Shown: in pieces, positions 1 through 7,520 of the stretch
Layout: each line of letters begins with the position of its first letter
Numbering within the stretch: position 1 is the first letter of the stretch
Source: Acholeplasmataceae bacterium UBA5617
Lineage (GTDB): Bacteria > Bacillota_I > Bacilli_A > Acholeplasmatales > Acholeplasmataceae
Assembly (NCBI GenBank): GCA_002424575.1
Contig: DIKN01000115.1
Coordinates: 1-22,848 of the forward strand
Direction of reading: 5' to 3'
DNA length: 22,848 bases
Translations under genes and position numbers: made by a program
Notes under the pieces: model-generated
Told to the model about the DNA's origin: nothing
What the model saw: only the letters and a program-made list of their open reading frames with translations
Database searches by the model: none

Positions 1-917
1 TTCAAACGTGCTGATCTTTCGAGGAGTCTTGAATGGAGATAAAAGACGTCCCCTGGATAAGCTTCGCGTCCCGGTGGACGACGAAGGAGGAGTGAGAGTT
101 CACGATAAGCGACCGCATGTTTCGATAAGTCATCATAAACGATGAGAACATCTTTACCCTGTTCCATGAAATATTCACCCATGGTGACACCAGCAAATGG
201 TGCTAAGTAAAGAAGGGTTCCTTCTTTGGATGCACCTGCGGTGACAACGATCGTATAATCCATCGCATGATGTTGTTGAAAGAGTTGGACAAGTGAGGTT
301 ACAGATGATTCCTTTTGACCAATCGCAACATAAATACAAATCGTATTTTTTCCTTTTTGATTCAATATGGTATCAACTGCAAGCGTTGTTTTTCCGGTTT
401 GACGGTCACCAATAATCAGTTCTCTTTGACCACGTCCGATGGGGACAAGGGCATCGATCACTTTAATTCCGGTTTCCATCGATGCATTGATGGATCCGCG
501 TTGCATCACACCTTGTGCTTTGCGTTCAACAGGAAGATAACGTTTCGCTTCAATCGGACCTTTTGCATCAAGAGGTTCACCTAAAGGATTGACGACACGA
601 CCTAAAAGTTCCTCACCGACAGGGACTTCGAAAATACGTTTGGTTGTTTTTACGGTGTCGCCTTCTTTGATCAGTTCGCTACTGCCAAGCAAAATGACAC
701 CGACGCTGTGTTCTTCTAAGTTAAAGACGAGTCCTTTAACGTGATGTGGAAACTCTAAGAGTTCACCCATCATGGCTTGTTGTAGACCGTAAACGATGGC
801 AATACCATCCCCTACGGAGAGGACTTTACCAACATTTTCAAGTTTGACATCCTGCTCGTAGGACTCAATCTGCTTTTTGATTATTTCAGTCATTTCTTGG
901 ACTTTAATTTTTGACAT
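1..917 (-). CDS. atpA: F1Fo ATP synthase subunit alpha (N-terminal part, cut by window edge)
   Basis: Alpha subunit of the catalytic F1 head, which carries the non-catalytic nucleotide sites of the alpha3beta3 hexamer on the cytoplasmic face of the membrane. About 305 codons are visible; a full alpha subunit is usually about 500 residues, so the C-terminal part lies left of the window. The frame begins MSKIKVQEMTEIIKKQIESY and contains the Walker A loop GDRQTGKT and, near the edge, the conserved RRPPGREAYPGDVFYLHSRL block. The ATG at 917 follows a GGCGGTGA ribosome binding site, 12 bases after the atpH stop. It is the last visible gene of the rpiB-upp-atp operon; gamma, beta and epsilon subunits would be expected next. 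Confidence 0.97.
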   Translation of the reverse strand, partial: MSKIKVQEMTEIIKKQIESYEQDVKLENVGKVLSVGDGIAIVYGLQQAMMGELLEFPHHVKGLVFNLEEHSVGVILLGSSELIKEGDTVKTTKRIFEVPVGEELLGRVVNPLGEPLDAKGPIEAKRYLPVERKAQGVMQRGSINASMETGIKVIDALVPIGRGQRELIIGDRQTGKTTLAVDTILNQKGKNTICIYVAIGQKESSVTSLVQLFQQHHAMDYTIVVTAGASKEGTLLYLAPFAGVTMGEYFMEQGKDVLIVYDDLSKHAVAYRELSLLLRRPPGREAYPGDVFYLHSRLLERSARL

Positions 918-929
918 GGGGTCACCGCC

Positions 930-1442
930 TTATATCATCTGATAGAGCTCTTCAAGTTCACGTGCAATCGAGCGATCTAGCGCCTGACCTTGGTACTCAA
1001 CCTTTAAACCACCGATCAACGTTTTATCCACATGAAGATGGAGATGAACGTTGTGGTGAGGAAAAGTGGGTTGAATGGCTTGAAGAATCATATGTTCTTG
1101 TTCTTGTGTTAATTTTTTAGCTGAAAAGATATTGACATGGGCAATCTTGAGATGAGCACGCACCAATTTATTCCACTGTGCAAAAATCTCCGTGATGGCA
1201 AACATCTGATTTTTTTGTGCAAGCATCTTGAGAAATGAACGAAAAATAACATCGTAGCCGAGGGCATCGATTTTACTTGCTTTATCGTGGAGACTGACCA
1301 TTGGCGAATCCATCATCTCAGTCCATCCGTGCAATGCTTTGATGGTTTGTTGAAGTGACTCAAATTGATAATGGATGATATCCACTTTTTCACTGGTTTT
1401 CGCCAATTCAAAAAGTGCCTTCGCATGATTAGAGGTGCGCAT
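930..1442 (-). CDS. atpH: F1Fo ATP synthase subunit delta
   Basis: Delta (OSCP-like) subunit, which links the top of F1 to the peripheral stalk formed by subunit b. The 170-residue protein has the usual family length. It has an N-terminal helical part (MRTSNHAKALFELA) and the typical C-terminal segment with VDKTLIGGLKVEYQGQALD before the end. The ATG shares one base with the atpF stop (TAATG), which suggests translational coupling to atpF. The position between atpF and atpA is the canonical one. Delta is the least conserved F1 subunit, but context and the C-terminal motif make the call secure. Confidence 0.95.
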   Translation of the reverse strand: MRTSNHAKALFELAKTSEKVDIIHYQFESLQQTIKALHGWTEMMDSPMVSLHDKASKIDALGYDVIFRSFLKMLAQKNQMFAITEIFAQWNKLVRAHLKIAHVNIFSAKKLTQEQEHMILQAIQPTFPHHNVHLHLHVDKTLIGGLKVEYQGQALDRSIARELEELYQMI

Positions 1443-1981
1443 TATCGTGTGTTCTCCCGAATGATCTCTTCAATCAAATCTTGGTGAAGTGATTCATCGA
1501 TTTCACGTTTTACAATTTTCTCAGCTGCTGCAAACGCAATGGTCTTAATCGATTCTTTAATCTCTTCATTGGCTTGTTCAATTTCATATTGAATGTCTTT
1601 TTCAGCTTGTTCGAGACGACGCTTCGCTTCTGCTTTAGCGGCTGTAATCATCTCTTCTTGTTGCTCGTATGCTTCTTGCGTCAATTTCTCTTTGAGGATG
1701 CGTGTTTCCTCTTTCATCGCTTCGTAATCTTTGGATGCTTGTGCCTGAATTTGAATGGCATGCTTTCTTTCTGTTTCCGCTGTCGTTATAGCTTCTTGAA
1801 TCATTTCTTGACGTTTTGCCAAAAAAGCGGTCACTTTGGACCAAAAAAAGCGCTTCACGATGAACACGAGGACGAAAAATGCGATGAGGTTGAGTAACAC
1901 GATATCTGGTCTATTGATGACTGAGTTTAATCCGTCTTCGAGATTGCTGACCAGTTCGTTAAAGATCTCGTTTAAATTCAC
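1442..1981 (-). CDS. atpF: F1Fo ATP synthase subunit b
   Basis: Peripheral stalk subunit that anchors F1 to the membrane. One N-terminal membrane helix (IVLLNLIAFFVLVFIVKRFF) is followed by a long charged coiled coil of Glu, Lys, Ala and Gln, as in other b subunits, about 180 residues in all. The start is uncertain. A TTG at 1990 has only one base between it and the AGGA motif at 1992-1995, so I prefer the GTG at 1981, which lies ten bases from that motif. The choice changes only three residues. The gene is eight bases or so downstream of atpE and overlaps atpH by one base. Confidence 0.94.
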   Translation of the reverse strand: MNLNEIFNELVSNLEDGLNSVINRPDIVLLNLIAFFVLVFIVKRFFWSKVTAFLAKRQEMIQEAITTAETERKHAIQIQAQASKDYEAMKEETRILKEKLTQEAYEQQEEMITAAKAEAKRRLEQAEKDIQYEIEQANEEIKESIKTIAFAAAEKIVKREIDESLHQDLIEEIIRENTR

Positions 1982-1998
1982 AACGATCAAATCCTATC

Positions 1999-2301
1999 TT
2001 ATTTGGATGTGAGAATAAAGGCAATGATTAATCCGTAAATACCGGTGGTTTCTGCAACCGCTTGAGTGATCAAGGTGGTCACTAAAATTTTACTTTGTGC
2101 TTCAGGTTGACGGCCGACGGCTTCAGCAGCTTTGCTGGCAGCAATACCCTGTCCAATACCAGTACCGAAACCGGTGAATACAGCGATACCTGCACCAATA
2201 TAACCTAAACCTCTAGCATAAAATTCGTTGGGAATGACATCTAAAACACGGGGAATAAAACTTAAAACATTGGATACAACATCAAACAATACATTAAACA
2301 T
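1999..2301 (-). CDS. atpE: F1Fo ATP synthase subunit c, predicted Na+-binding
   Basis: Proteolipid that forms the rotating c-ring in the membrane. The 100-residue protein has two hydrophobic hairpin helices joined by the polar loop RQPEAQ at about 64-69. An N-terminal segment of about 30 residues precedes helix 1 and makes it longer than the usual 70-90 residues. The ion site reads GQG in helix 1 (Q51) and AVAETTGIY in helix 2 (V82, E84, T85, T86, Y89). This is the arrangement known from the sodium-translocating enzymes of Propionigenium and Ilyobacter (Q32, V63, E65, S66, T67, Y70), with Thr in place of Ser66. Sodium coupling is an inference from this signature. A strong AAAGGAG site precedes the ATG. 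Confidence 0.96.
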   Translation of the reverse strand: MFNVLFDVVSNVLSFIPRVLDVIPNEFYARGLGYIGAGIAVFTGFGTGIGQGIAASKAAEAVGRQPEAQSKILVTTLITQAVAETTGIYGLIIAFILTSK

Positions 2302-2330
2302 GGTCTTTTCTCCTTTAAATGATCTTTATG

Positions 2331-3002
2331 TTATTGAAAATCTTCTTCTTTGACTTTCATTGAAGCAAATATAATGGTTAATAATACAATGACAAGTGTT
2401 TGAATGGTCCCAAAACCGATATCGAACACGAGATGGAATGCAGGTGTAATGATGATGGAAAACCACCCTGAAACGCGATATAGTAGACCAAGCAATAAGG
2501 CACCCGACGCGATATTCCCAAATAGACGTAACGCCATCGATACAATCGGAACAAATTCGCTCACAATATTTAACGGTGCGAGCGGTGCAAGCGGTTGAAA
2601 TACCCCTAAGAAATGACGCCAACCTTGACTGATGATTCCTGTGGATTGGATGACAAAGAATGCGGTAATCGACATCGAGAAGGTGATGGCTGTAAACTGT
2701 GTTGGCGATTCAACTGCGATCACACCCATGATATTGGATAGGAATACATAAATCCCCATGGTCAGTGCGAATGGTGCAACATACGTCCAATGTTTACCGA
2801 TGTAGTTTTTGATGAAGGCATTGATGCCATCAATCGCAACCAAGACGAGTGTGATCGGTTTAGAAGGTTTATCTTTCGGTGATAATCTTTCCACACGATA
2901 GCCAAAATAAATGGCAAATAAAGCGATCACAGTCATCACGATGAGTGAGATGATGAAATAACTGGGAAGATGCGTGATATAATCACTGAGCCACTGGAGC
3001 AT
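2331..3002 (-). CDS. atpB: F1Fo ATP synthase subunit a
   Basis: Membrane stator subunit that provides the ion half-channels next to the c-ring. The chosen ATG at 3002 follows AAGGAGG at ideal spacing and gives 223 residues (MLQWLSDYITHL). A longer frame opens at 3038 but starts inside atpI with no better ribosome binding site. Five or six hydrophobic segments are visible. The essential stator arginine lies in ALRLFGN (about R159), and the last helices carry FGTIQTLVIVLL. The gene overlaps the end of atpI by about 20 bases, and its ribosome binding site is inside atpI, which suggests coupled translation. Confidence 0.96.
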   Translation of the reverse strand: MLQWLSDYITHLPSYFIISLIVMTVIALFAIYFGYRVERLSPKDKPSKPITLVLVAIDGINAFIKNYIGKHWTYVAPFALTMGIYVFLSNIMGVIAVESPTQFTAITFSMSITAFFVIQSTGIISQGWRHFLGVFQPLAPLAPLNIVSEFVPIVSMALRLFGNIASGALLLGLLYRVSGWFSIIITPAFHLVFDIGFGTIQTLVIVLLTIIFASMKVKEEDFQ

Positions 3003-3381
3003 CGTCGTCCTCCTTGATCTTATAGAATTTTTTAACACCGGGAATCATGTTGATATAGACGGCGAGTTTTAAACTGAGGATACCAATCAATAAGAAAATA
3101 AAACTATACATCATCGTATTGCCTGGTAAATCTTTGGTTCTTAACCATGTGAATGCAATGATGATAATATAAAAAGTATAGCGTTGAAAGAGATGAAATA
3201 CATAGCGCTGTACATTAAATTTTCCTTTTGTCGATTGAATCATTAAGCTGTGGTTGAATAAGGCGGTTGCTGAACCTAAAACAGCCCAAATGATATAATC
3301 TGGGAAAAAAATGAGCGTGACTATAGCGTAAAGTATGGCATAGATGAGTGCAGTTATACTAATGGCGTGCATTTCTTTCAT
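2983..3381 (-). CDS. atpI: ATP synthase subunit I (AtpI-like membrane protein)
   Basis: Small membrane protein of 132 residues with about four hydrophobic segments, followed by a charged tail (KEDDDAPVAQ). It sits directly before atpB, the place of AtpI in other bacteria. AtpI proteins are thought to help assemble or stabilise the c-ring. The sequence is poorly conserved in this family, so the name rests on topology and position. The ATG at 3381 overlaps the end of the preceding atpZ-like gene by 23 bases, and AAGGAG lies a little far upstream. The next gene, atpB, begins inside its 3' end. Confidence 0.8.
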   Translation of the reverse strand: MKEMHAISITALIYAILYAIVTLIFFPDYIIWAVLGSATALFNHSLMIQSTKGKFNVQRYVFHLFQRYTFYIIIIAFTWLRTKDLPGNTMMYSFIFLLIGILSLKLAVYINMIPGVKKFYKIKEDDDAPVAQ

Positions 3382-3607
3382 AACGCTCTTCGCTCCTTAC
3401 AAACTGGATTAATACAATAAACCCAAAGATGACACCAACCCCTAAACCTAATCCAGTCAAAATGAGTTGGAGTGATGAATCGGGATTGATCTTTCCTCCG
3501 AGCCAGTACCCAAAAAGAGCAAGTCCCAACACGGTAAAAAAGAATTGCATGACCATCATATAGGCCATAAATAAACGTTTTGCTTTACTGATTTTATTTC
3601 GTTCCAA
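3359..3607 (-). CDS. AtpZ-like small membrane protein of the ATP synthase operon
   Basis: Small protein with two hydrophobic segments separated by GYWLGGKINPDSS, a pattern typical of the AtpZ/AtpI family at the head of atp operons. AtpZ has been linked to Mg2+ or Ca2+ handling or Fo assembly; nothing in the sequence decides the role. The longest open frame begins at 3658, deep inside upp. A TTG at 3607, seven bases after GGGGAT, gives 82 residues with a short basic N-terminus (MERNKISKAKRLFMAYMM) and only a 14-base overlap with upp, so I prefer it. An ATG at 3565 would leave too little before the first helix. The function is moderately sure, the start less so. Confidence 0.75.
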   Translation of the reverse strand: MERNKISKAKRLFMAYMMVMQFFFTVLGLALFGYWLGGKINPDSSLQLILTGLGLGVGVIFGFIVLIQFVRSEERYERNARH

Positions 3608-4220
3608 ATAAACGATCCCCACAATCTCCGAGTCCGGGTACAATGTATCCATTCTCATTCAAATGAGAGTCCATGGCTGCTAAATAGATGGCAACATCGG
3701 GATGTTCCCGCTGCAGACGACTCACACCTTCAGGACAACCCACCAATCCTACATATCGGATATCGGTTGCACCGCGTGATTTCAATATGTCGATGGCTTT
3801 GCATGCAGATCCTGCAGTGGCAAGCATCGGATCAACAACCAAGACAACACCGGTTGCAATCTCTTTAGGAAATTTTTGATAATAGACTTGTGGCTGTAAT
3901 GACTCCTCATCACGATAAAGACCAATATGACCAATTTTAGCGGTAGGTATCATGTTATGGATACCTTCTACCATACCGAGACCGGCTCTTAAAATGGGGA
4001 CAATCACCACTTGCTTATCAAGTTCATACGCAGTGGTTTCACACATCGGTGTTTCTACGGTGATAGGACGGGTGGTCAAATCACGGGTGATCTCATAGGT
4101 GATGAGTCCACCGACTTCCGATACGCTTTCCCTAAATTCCTTGGTTCCTGTTCTTTTGTCTCTGATCTTGGCCATTTTATGGTTGATCAGTGGATGATTC
4201 AGAATCACAACTTTGCTCAT
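3594..4220 (-). CDS. upp: Uracil phosphoribosyltransferase
   Basis: Converts uracil and PRPP to UMP and pyrophosphate in pyrimidine salvage in the cytoplasm. The 208-residue length matches the family. The PRPP-binding loop is VVDPMLATAGSACKAIDIL, and the C-terminal uracil-binding block YIVPGLGDCGDRLFGTK is intact. The ATG at 4220 follows GGGGAAGGAATAG, and only two bases separate it from the rpiB stop. The upp gene next to the atp operon is an old arrangement also found in Bacillus, where glyA lies between rpiB and upp; glyA is missing here. Confidence 0.97.
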   Translation of the reverse strand: MSKVVILNHPLINHKMAKIRDKRTGTKEFRESVSEVGGLITYEITRDLTTRPITVETPMCETTAYELDKQVVIVPILRAGLGMVEGIHNMIPTAKIGHIGLYRDEESLQPQVYYQKFPKEIATGVVLVVDPMLATAGSACKAIDILKSRGATDIRYVGLVGCPEGVSRLQREHPDVAIYLAAMDSHLNENGYIVPGLGDCGDRLFGTK

Positions 4221-4222
4221 GT

Positions 4223-4663
4223 CTATTCCTTCCCCTCTATGGATGTTATTTTGTCAAGACGTTTTTGGTGTCTTGCTTCAAAGGTCGCCTGCATAAAGGT
4301 GTTGATGATGGAAATGGCGTTTTCATAGGTGGTCGTTCGACCGCCTAACGCAAGGATGTTGGCGTTATTGTGTTCTTTGGCAAGTCGTGCGGTGTGTTCA
4401 TCATAGACGAGTGCTGCACGAACACCTTTGACTTTGTTGGCTGCGATGCTGATACCGATGCCTGTCCCACATAAGACGATACCAAAGTCAAAATGGCCTT
4501 CGACGATCGCGTGGCCTACCTTTTCACCATATTCCGGATAATCAACCGATTCATCGGAGTTGGTACCATAGTCGACCACATCAATGCCTTGAGATGTTAA
4601 GTACGCTTTAATTTTTTCTTTGAGCGAATACCCACCATGGTCGCTACCAATCGCAACACGCAT
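4223..4663 (-). CDS. rpiB: Ribose-5-phosphate isomerase B
   Basis: Interconverts ribose 5-phosphate and ribulose 5-phosphate in the pentose phosphate pathway; related LacAB proteins act on galactose 6-phosphate. The start at ATG 4663 follows AAAGGAGG at good spacing and gives 146 residues (MRVAIGSDHGGYSLK). The longer frame to 4711 runs through the promoter and is not used. The phosphate/substrate motif SDHGGY and the catalytic cysteine in VLCGTGIGISIAANK (about C65) are present. It is the first gene of the operon that ends with the ATP synthase. Supply of ribose phosphate for PRPP by RpiB and use of PRPP by Upp makes the pairing sensible. Confidence 0.95.
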   Translation of the reverse strand: MRVAIGSDHGGYSLKEKIKAYLTSQGIDVVDYGTNSDESVDYPEYGEKVGHAIVEGHFDFGIVLCGTGIGISIAANKVKGVRAALVYDEHTARLAKEHNNANILALGGRTTTYENAISIINTFMQATFEARHQKRLDKITSIEGKE

Positions 4664-4694
4664 ATGAATCCTCCTTTGACTGGACCTATTAGAT

Positions 4695-4735
4695 ATTATA
4701 TCATAATTCAAAACGCTTTATAGTAAAATACTATA
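4695..4735 (-). promoter_or_regulatory. Promoter of the rpiB-upp-atp operon with an inverted repeat
   Basis: On the minus strand an extended -10 element TGATATAAT lies at 4703-4695, about 30 bases before the rpiB ribosome binding site. No good -35 hexamer is seen. At that place is an inverted repeat TATAGT-N5-ACTATA (4719-4735), which could be an operator or simply AT-rich sequence. Confidence 0.65.
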
Positions 4736-4742
4736 ATATCCC

Positions 4743-4775
4743 AAAAACGAGACCCTAGTCTTCTTGGGTCTCGTT
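4743..4775 (-). terminator. Intrinsic terminator of typA overlapping its stop codon
   Basis: On the minus strand a 10-base-pair stem (AACGAGACCC / GGGTCTCGTT, 4766-4775 and 4746-4755) is followed by a run of Ts (4743-4747). The typA TAG stop (4757-4755) lies between the loop and the second arm, so the first arm is coding sequence. Confidence 0.88.
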
Positions 4776-6575
4776 ATAGTATGCTTTTTTCCGTTCGTTC
4801 GCTTTTAAGATGGCTTTTCTTAGGCGAATGGAATACGGTGTAATTTCGATGAGTTCATCATCATTGATAAAGGCAAGACATGCTTCAAGATTCATCTGTC
4901 TAGGTGTCTTGAGGACAACGGTTGAATCTTTGGATGCACTGCGCATGTTGGTCAGTTGTTTTTCCATGGTGACATTGACCACGAGGTCAGTATCTTTATT
5001 GGATTCGCCAACGATCATGCCTTCATAGACAGAAACGCGAGGTTCCAAAAACATCTGTCCACGATCTTCGAGACGACCTATTGCATAAGCTGTCGTCATC
5101 CCTTGATTTAAGGAAATGAGCGCGCCAGTGCGTCTGTTACCCACGGTATCATAAACCACAGGGCGGTAATCCAGGTAGACATGGGATAAAATCCCATAGC
5201 CTTTGGTTGCTGTTAAGAACTGAGTGACAAATCCGATTAAACCACGAGAAGGCATGACGTAATGAATGCGTGCATAATCACCGTGTTGGCTCATGTGGAT
5301 CAAATCACCTTTGCGATCACCTAACATTTCGATGACGGTTCCCATGAATTCAGAGGGACAATCGATCTGAACGTCCTCATAGGGTTCATGTTTGATGCCG
5401 TTAATCATTTTGACGATAACACGCGGACGTGAGACTTGAAATTCGTAACCTTCCCGACGCATCGTTTCAATCAAAATACCTAAATGAAGTTCTCCACGTC
5501 CTGAGACAATCCAAGCTTCCGATGTTTGAATGCGATCAACACGAAGGGAGACATCTTTTTGTGTTTCTTTAAAGAGACGATCATCAATCTTTGATGCTGT
5601 CACAAAGCGTCCTTCTTTACCTGCAAAAGGAGAATTGTTTGTTAAAAAAGTCATCTGAACTGTGGGTTCATCGATATGAAGTGGTGGAAGTGCTTCTTCG
5701 TGACCCACTTCAGTTACGGTTTCACCAACGTGAATATCTGGAAGTCCTGCGATGGAGACGATATCGCCTGCATAGGCTTCTTCAACTTCATTTTTCTCCA
5801 TACCCAAACTTTGTAAAATCTTTTGAATGCGGAATTGAACGATCGAATGATCGAGACGTATACAAGATACGGTTTCACCGACACGGAGTGTGCCACGGTA
5901 GATTTTACCGATACCCATACGTCCCACATAATCGTTATAGTCGATTAAAGCGGGTTGAAATTGTAATGATCCTTCATGATCCATGGAGGGTACAGGTATC
6001 GCTTGAATGATGGTATCAAGAATGGGTTGCATCCGTTTGGATGGATCCAATACGGGTTCATAGTTTGCGAGCCCTTGGAGTCCCGATGCATAAATAACGG
6101 GGAAATTAAGCTGATGATCATCAGCACCTAAATCGATGAAAAGATCATAAACTTCATTGACAGTGCGTTGAATATCGGCAAATTTACGGTCTATTTTATT
6201 GATGATCACGATTGGCATCAAATGAGCTTCGAGTGCCTTTTTGAGAACGAAACGGGTTTGTGGCATGACACCTTCATAGGCATCAACAAGCAATAAAACA
6301 CCATCTACCATGTACATGATGCGTTCAACTTCACCACCAAAATCAGCATGTCCTGGTGTATCTAAAATATTAATACGCGTATTTTGATAAATAATCGCGG
6401 TATTTTTCGCAAGGATGGTAATGCCACGTTCACGCTCTAAGTCGTTGGAATCCATGGCGCGTTCATTTAAGTTTTGATGAAGATCAAATGTTTCGCTTTG
6501 CTTAAGCAATTGATCGACAAGTGTCGTTTTGCCATGATCGACGTGAGCGATGATCGCAATATTTCTAATTCTCAT
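4755..6575 (-). CDS. typA: Ribosome-associated GTPase TypA/BipA
   Basis: Translational GTPase of the EF-G/LepA group that binds the 70S ribosome and helps ribosome assembly and stress adaptation. The 606-residue length is typical. The G domain starts at once with AHVDHGKTTLVDQLL (G1), then DTPGHADFGGEVERIM (G3) and INKIDRKFAD (G4). The C-terminal half holds SRPRVIVKMINGIKHEPYE, the SRGLIGF block and the C-terminal domain specific to BipA. The ATG at 6575 follows AGAGGAA. The gene stands alone, with its own promoter upstream and a terminator at its end. It separates prfA-prmC from rpiB-upp-atp, groups that lie near each other in Bacillus. Confidence 0.97.
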   Translation of the reverse strand: MRIRNIAIIAHVDHGKTTLVDQLLKQSETFDLHQNLNERAMDSNDLERERGITILAKNTAIIYQNTRINILDTPGHADFGGEVERIMYMVDGVLLLVDAYEGVMPQTRFVLKKALEAHLMPIVIINKIDRKFADIQRTVNEVYDLFIDLGADDHQLNFPVIYASGLQGLANYEPVLDPSKRMQPILDTIIQAIPVPSMDHEGSLQFQPALIDYNDYVGRMGIGKIYRGTLRVGETVSCIRLDHSIVQFRIQKILQSLGMEKNEVEEAYAGDIVSIAGLPDIHVGETVTEVGHEEALPPLHIDEPTVQMTFLTNNSPFAGKEGRFVTASKIDDRLFKETQKDVSLRVDRIQTSEAWIVSGRGELHLGILIETMRREGYEFQVSRPRVIVKMINGIKHEPYEDVQIDCPSEFMGTVIEMLGDRKGDLIHMSQHGDYARIHYVMPSRGLIGFVTQFLTATKGYGILSHVYLDYRPVVYDTVGNRRTGALISLNQGMTTAYAIGRLEDRGQMFLEPRVSVYEGMIVGESNKDTDLVVNVTMEKQLTNMRSASKDSTVVLKTPRQMNLEACLAFINDDELIEITPYSIRLRKAILKANERKKAYYNETQED

Positions 6576-6601
6576 AAAGTTCCTCTTTTCTAACCTTTCC
6601 T

Positions 6602-6607
6602 ATTATA
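6602..6607 (-). promoter_or_regulatory. Probable -10 element of the typA promoter
   Basis: A TATAAT on the minus strand lies 27 bases before the typA start, just after the prmC terminator. I see no convincing -35 hexamer 16-18 bases upstream and no TGN extension, so strength is uncertain. Confidence 0.55.
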
Positions 6608-6632
6608 TAACAATTTATTGAAAAGATAGAAG

Positions 6633-6661
6633 AAAAAGAGTCAGAAAGCGTTCTTTCTGAC
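6633..6661 (-). terminator. Intrinsic terminator of the prfA-prmC operon
   Basis: A perfect 9-base-pair stem GTCAGAAAG-AACG-CTTTCTGAC on the minus strand is followed by TCTTTTT. It begins four bases after the prmC stop. Confidence 0.9.
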
Positions 6662-6665
6662 CGTT

Positions 6666-7520
6666 TTATTCATCTTCAAGTATTCCACCGATTCCAACGA
6701 AGGTAAACCGGTCTTTTCCTTGTAAATCTTTCATCTGAACCACGATAGCATCCGGGTAAAGATCATCGATAAATCCTTTGATTATGGCTTTTTGTTGATA
6801 ACCGTGTTCAAAAGCGATGAGTGCCTTTTCTTTTAAGAAAGGTTTGGCTTGAATCAAAATTTTTTGGTAGAAATCAACACCAAGTGATCCACCATATAAA
6901 GCGACAGAAGGTTCCTTTGAAACGATATCATCAACCACTTCACAATCCGGAATGTATGGGGGATTGGAAACAATGATATCAAAGGTTCCACTTATGTTTT
7001 GGAAAAGATCACTTTGCAGAAGTTGAACATCAACATCGAGTAGTTCAGCATTTTTTTGTGCCATGTCAAGGGCTTTTGGGCTGATATCAGAAGCTGTCAC
7101 ACGAAGTCTTGGTTCTTCTTTTGCAAGCGTTAAACCGATACATCCTGAACCGGTTCCTAAATCGAGAACATCCTGTTTTCCTGATGGAAAGTAAGTATCG
7201 ATGAAATAGAGAACGTGATCCACTAATTGTTCGGTTTCAGGACGAGGAATGAGCACGTGTTCATTGACTTTGAGAACATAACCATAAAAATAACTATGGC
7301 CAATCAGATGTTGAACAGGCATGTGATCGATCAGATAGCGATCAAGCTGATGCAGATATTTTTCTTTGAGCGTTTCACTGACTTGATCTTTCATCGCCAT
7401 ATAAAAAGCGTGAGGGTCTAAACCGGATAGTTCCATGAAAAGAAGTTTTGCAGCCTCTTCTTCACCGTGGTGCTCTCTTGCTTTTTTATAAGCTAGACGT
7501 AATAAAGCTTCATAGGTCAC
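6666..7520 (-). CDS. prmC: Release factor glutamine methyltransferase PrmC
   Basis: SAM-dependent N5-glutamine methyltransferase that modifies the GGQ glutamine of release factors RF1 and RF2. The 284-residue protein has an N-terminal helical domain (about 1-85) and a Rossmann-fold domain. The latter has the SAM motif VLDLGTGSGCIGLTLA and the catalytic SNPPYIP. The start is a GTG at 7520 in a GTGA overlap with the prfA stop, with GGGTGA upstream as ribosome binding site, so it is probably translated by coupling with prfA. Its substrate is the product of the gene just before it. A terminator follows directly. Confidence 0.96.
   Translation of the reverse strand: MTYEALLRLAYKKAREHHGEEEAAKLLFMELSGLDPHAFYMAMKDQVSETLKEKYLHQLDRYLIDHMPVQHLIGHSYFYGYVLKVNEHVLIPRPETEQLVDHVLYFIDTYFPSGKQDVLDLGTGSGCIGLTLAKEEPRLRVTASDISPKALDMAQKNAELLDVDVQLLQSDLFQNISGTFDIIVSNPPYIPDCEVVDDIVSKEPSVALYGGSLGVDFYQKILIQAKPFLKEKALIAFEHGYQQKAIIKGFIDDLYPDAIVVQMKDLQGKDRFTFVGIGGILEDE

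Noticed and set aside
3594..3658. Longer start of the AtpZ-like gene inside upp
   Set aside because: Would overlap upp by 65 bases; the TTG at 3607 fits the family N-terminus better.
5591..6010. Plus-strand frame of 139 codons opposite typA
   Set aside because: Antisense to a well-conserved gene, with no ribosome binding site or promoter.
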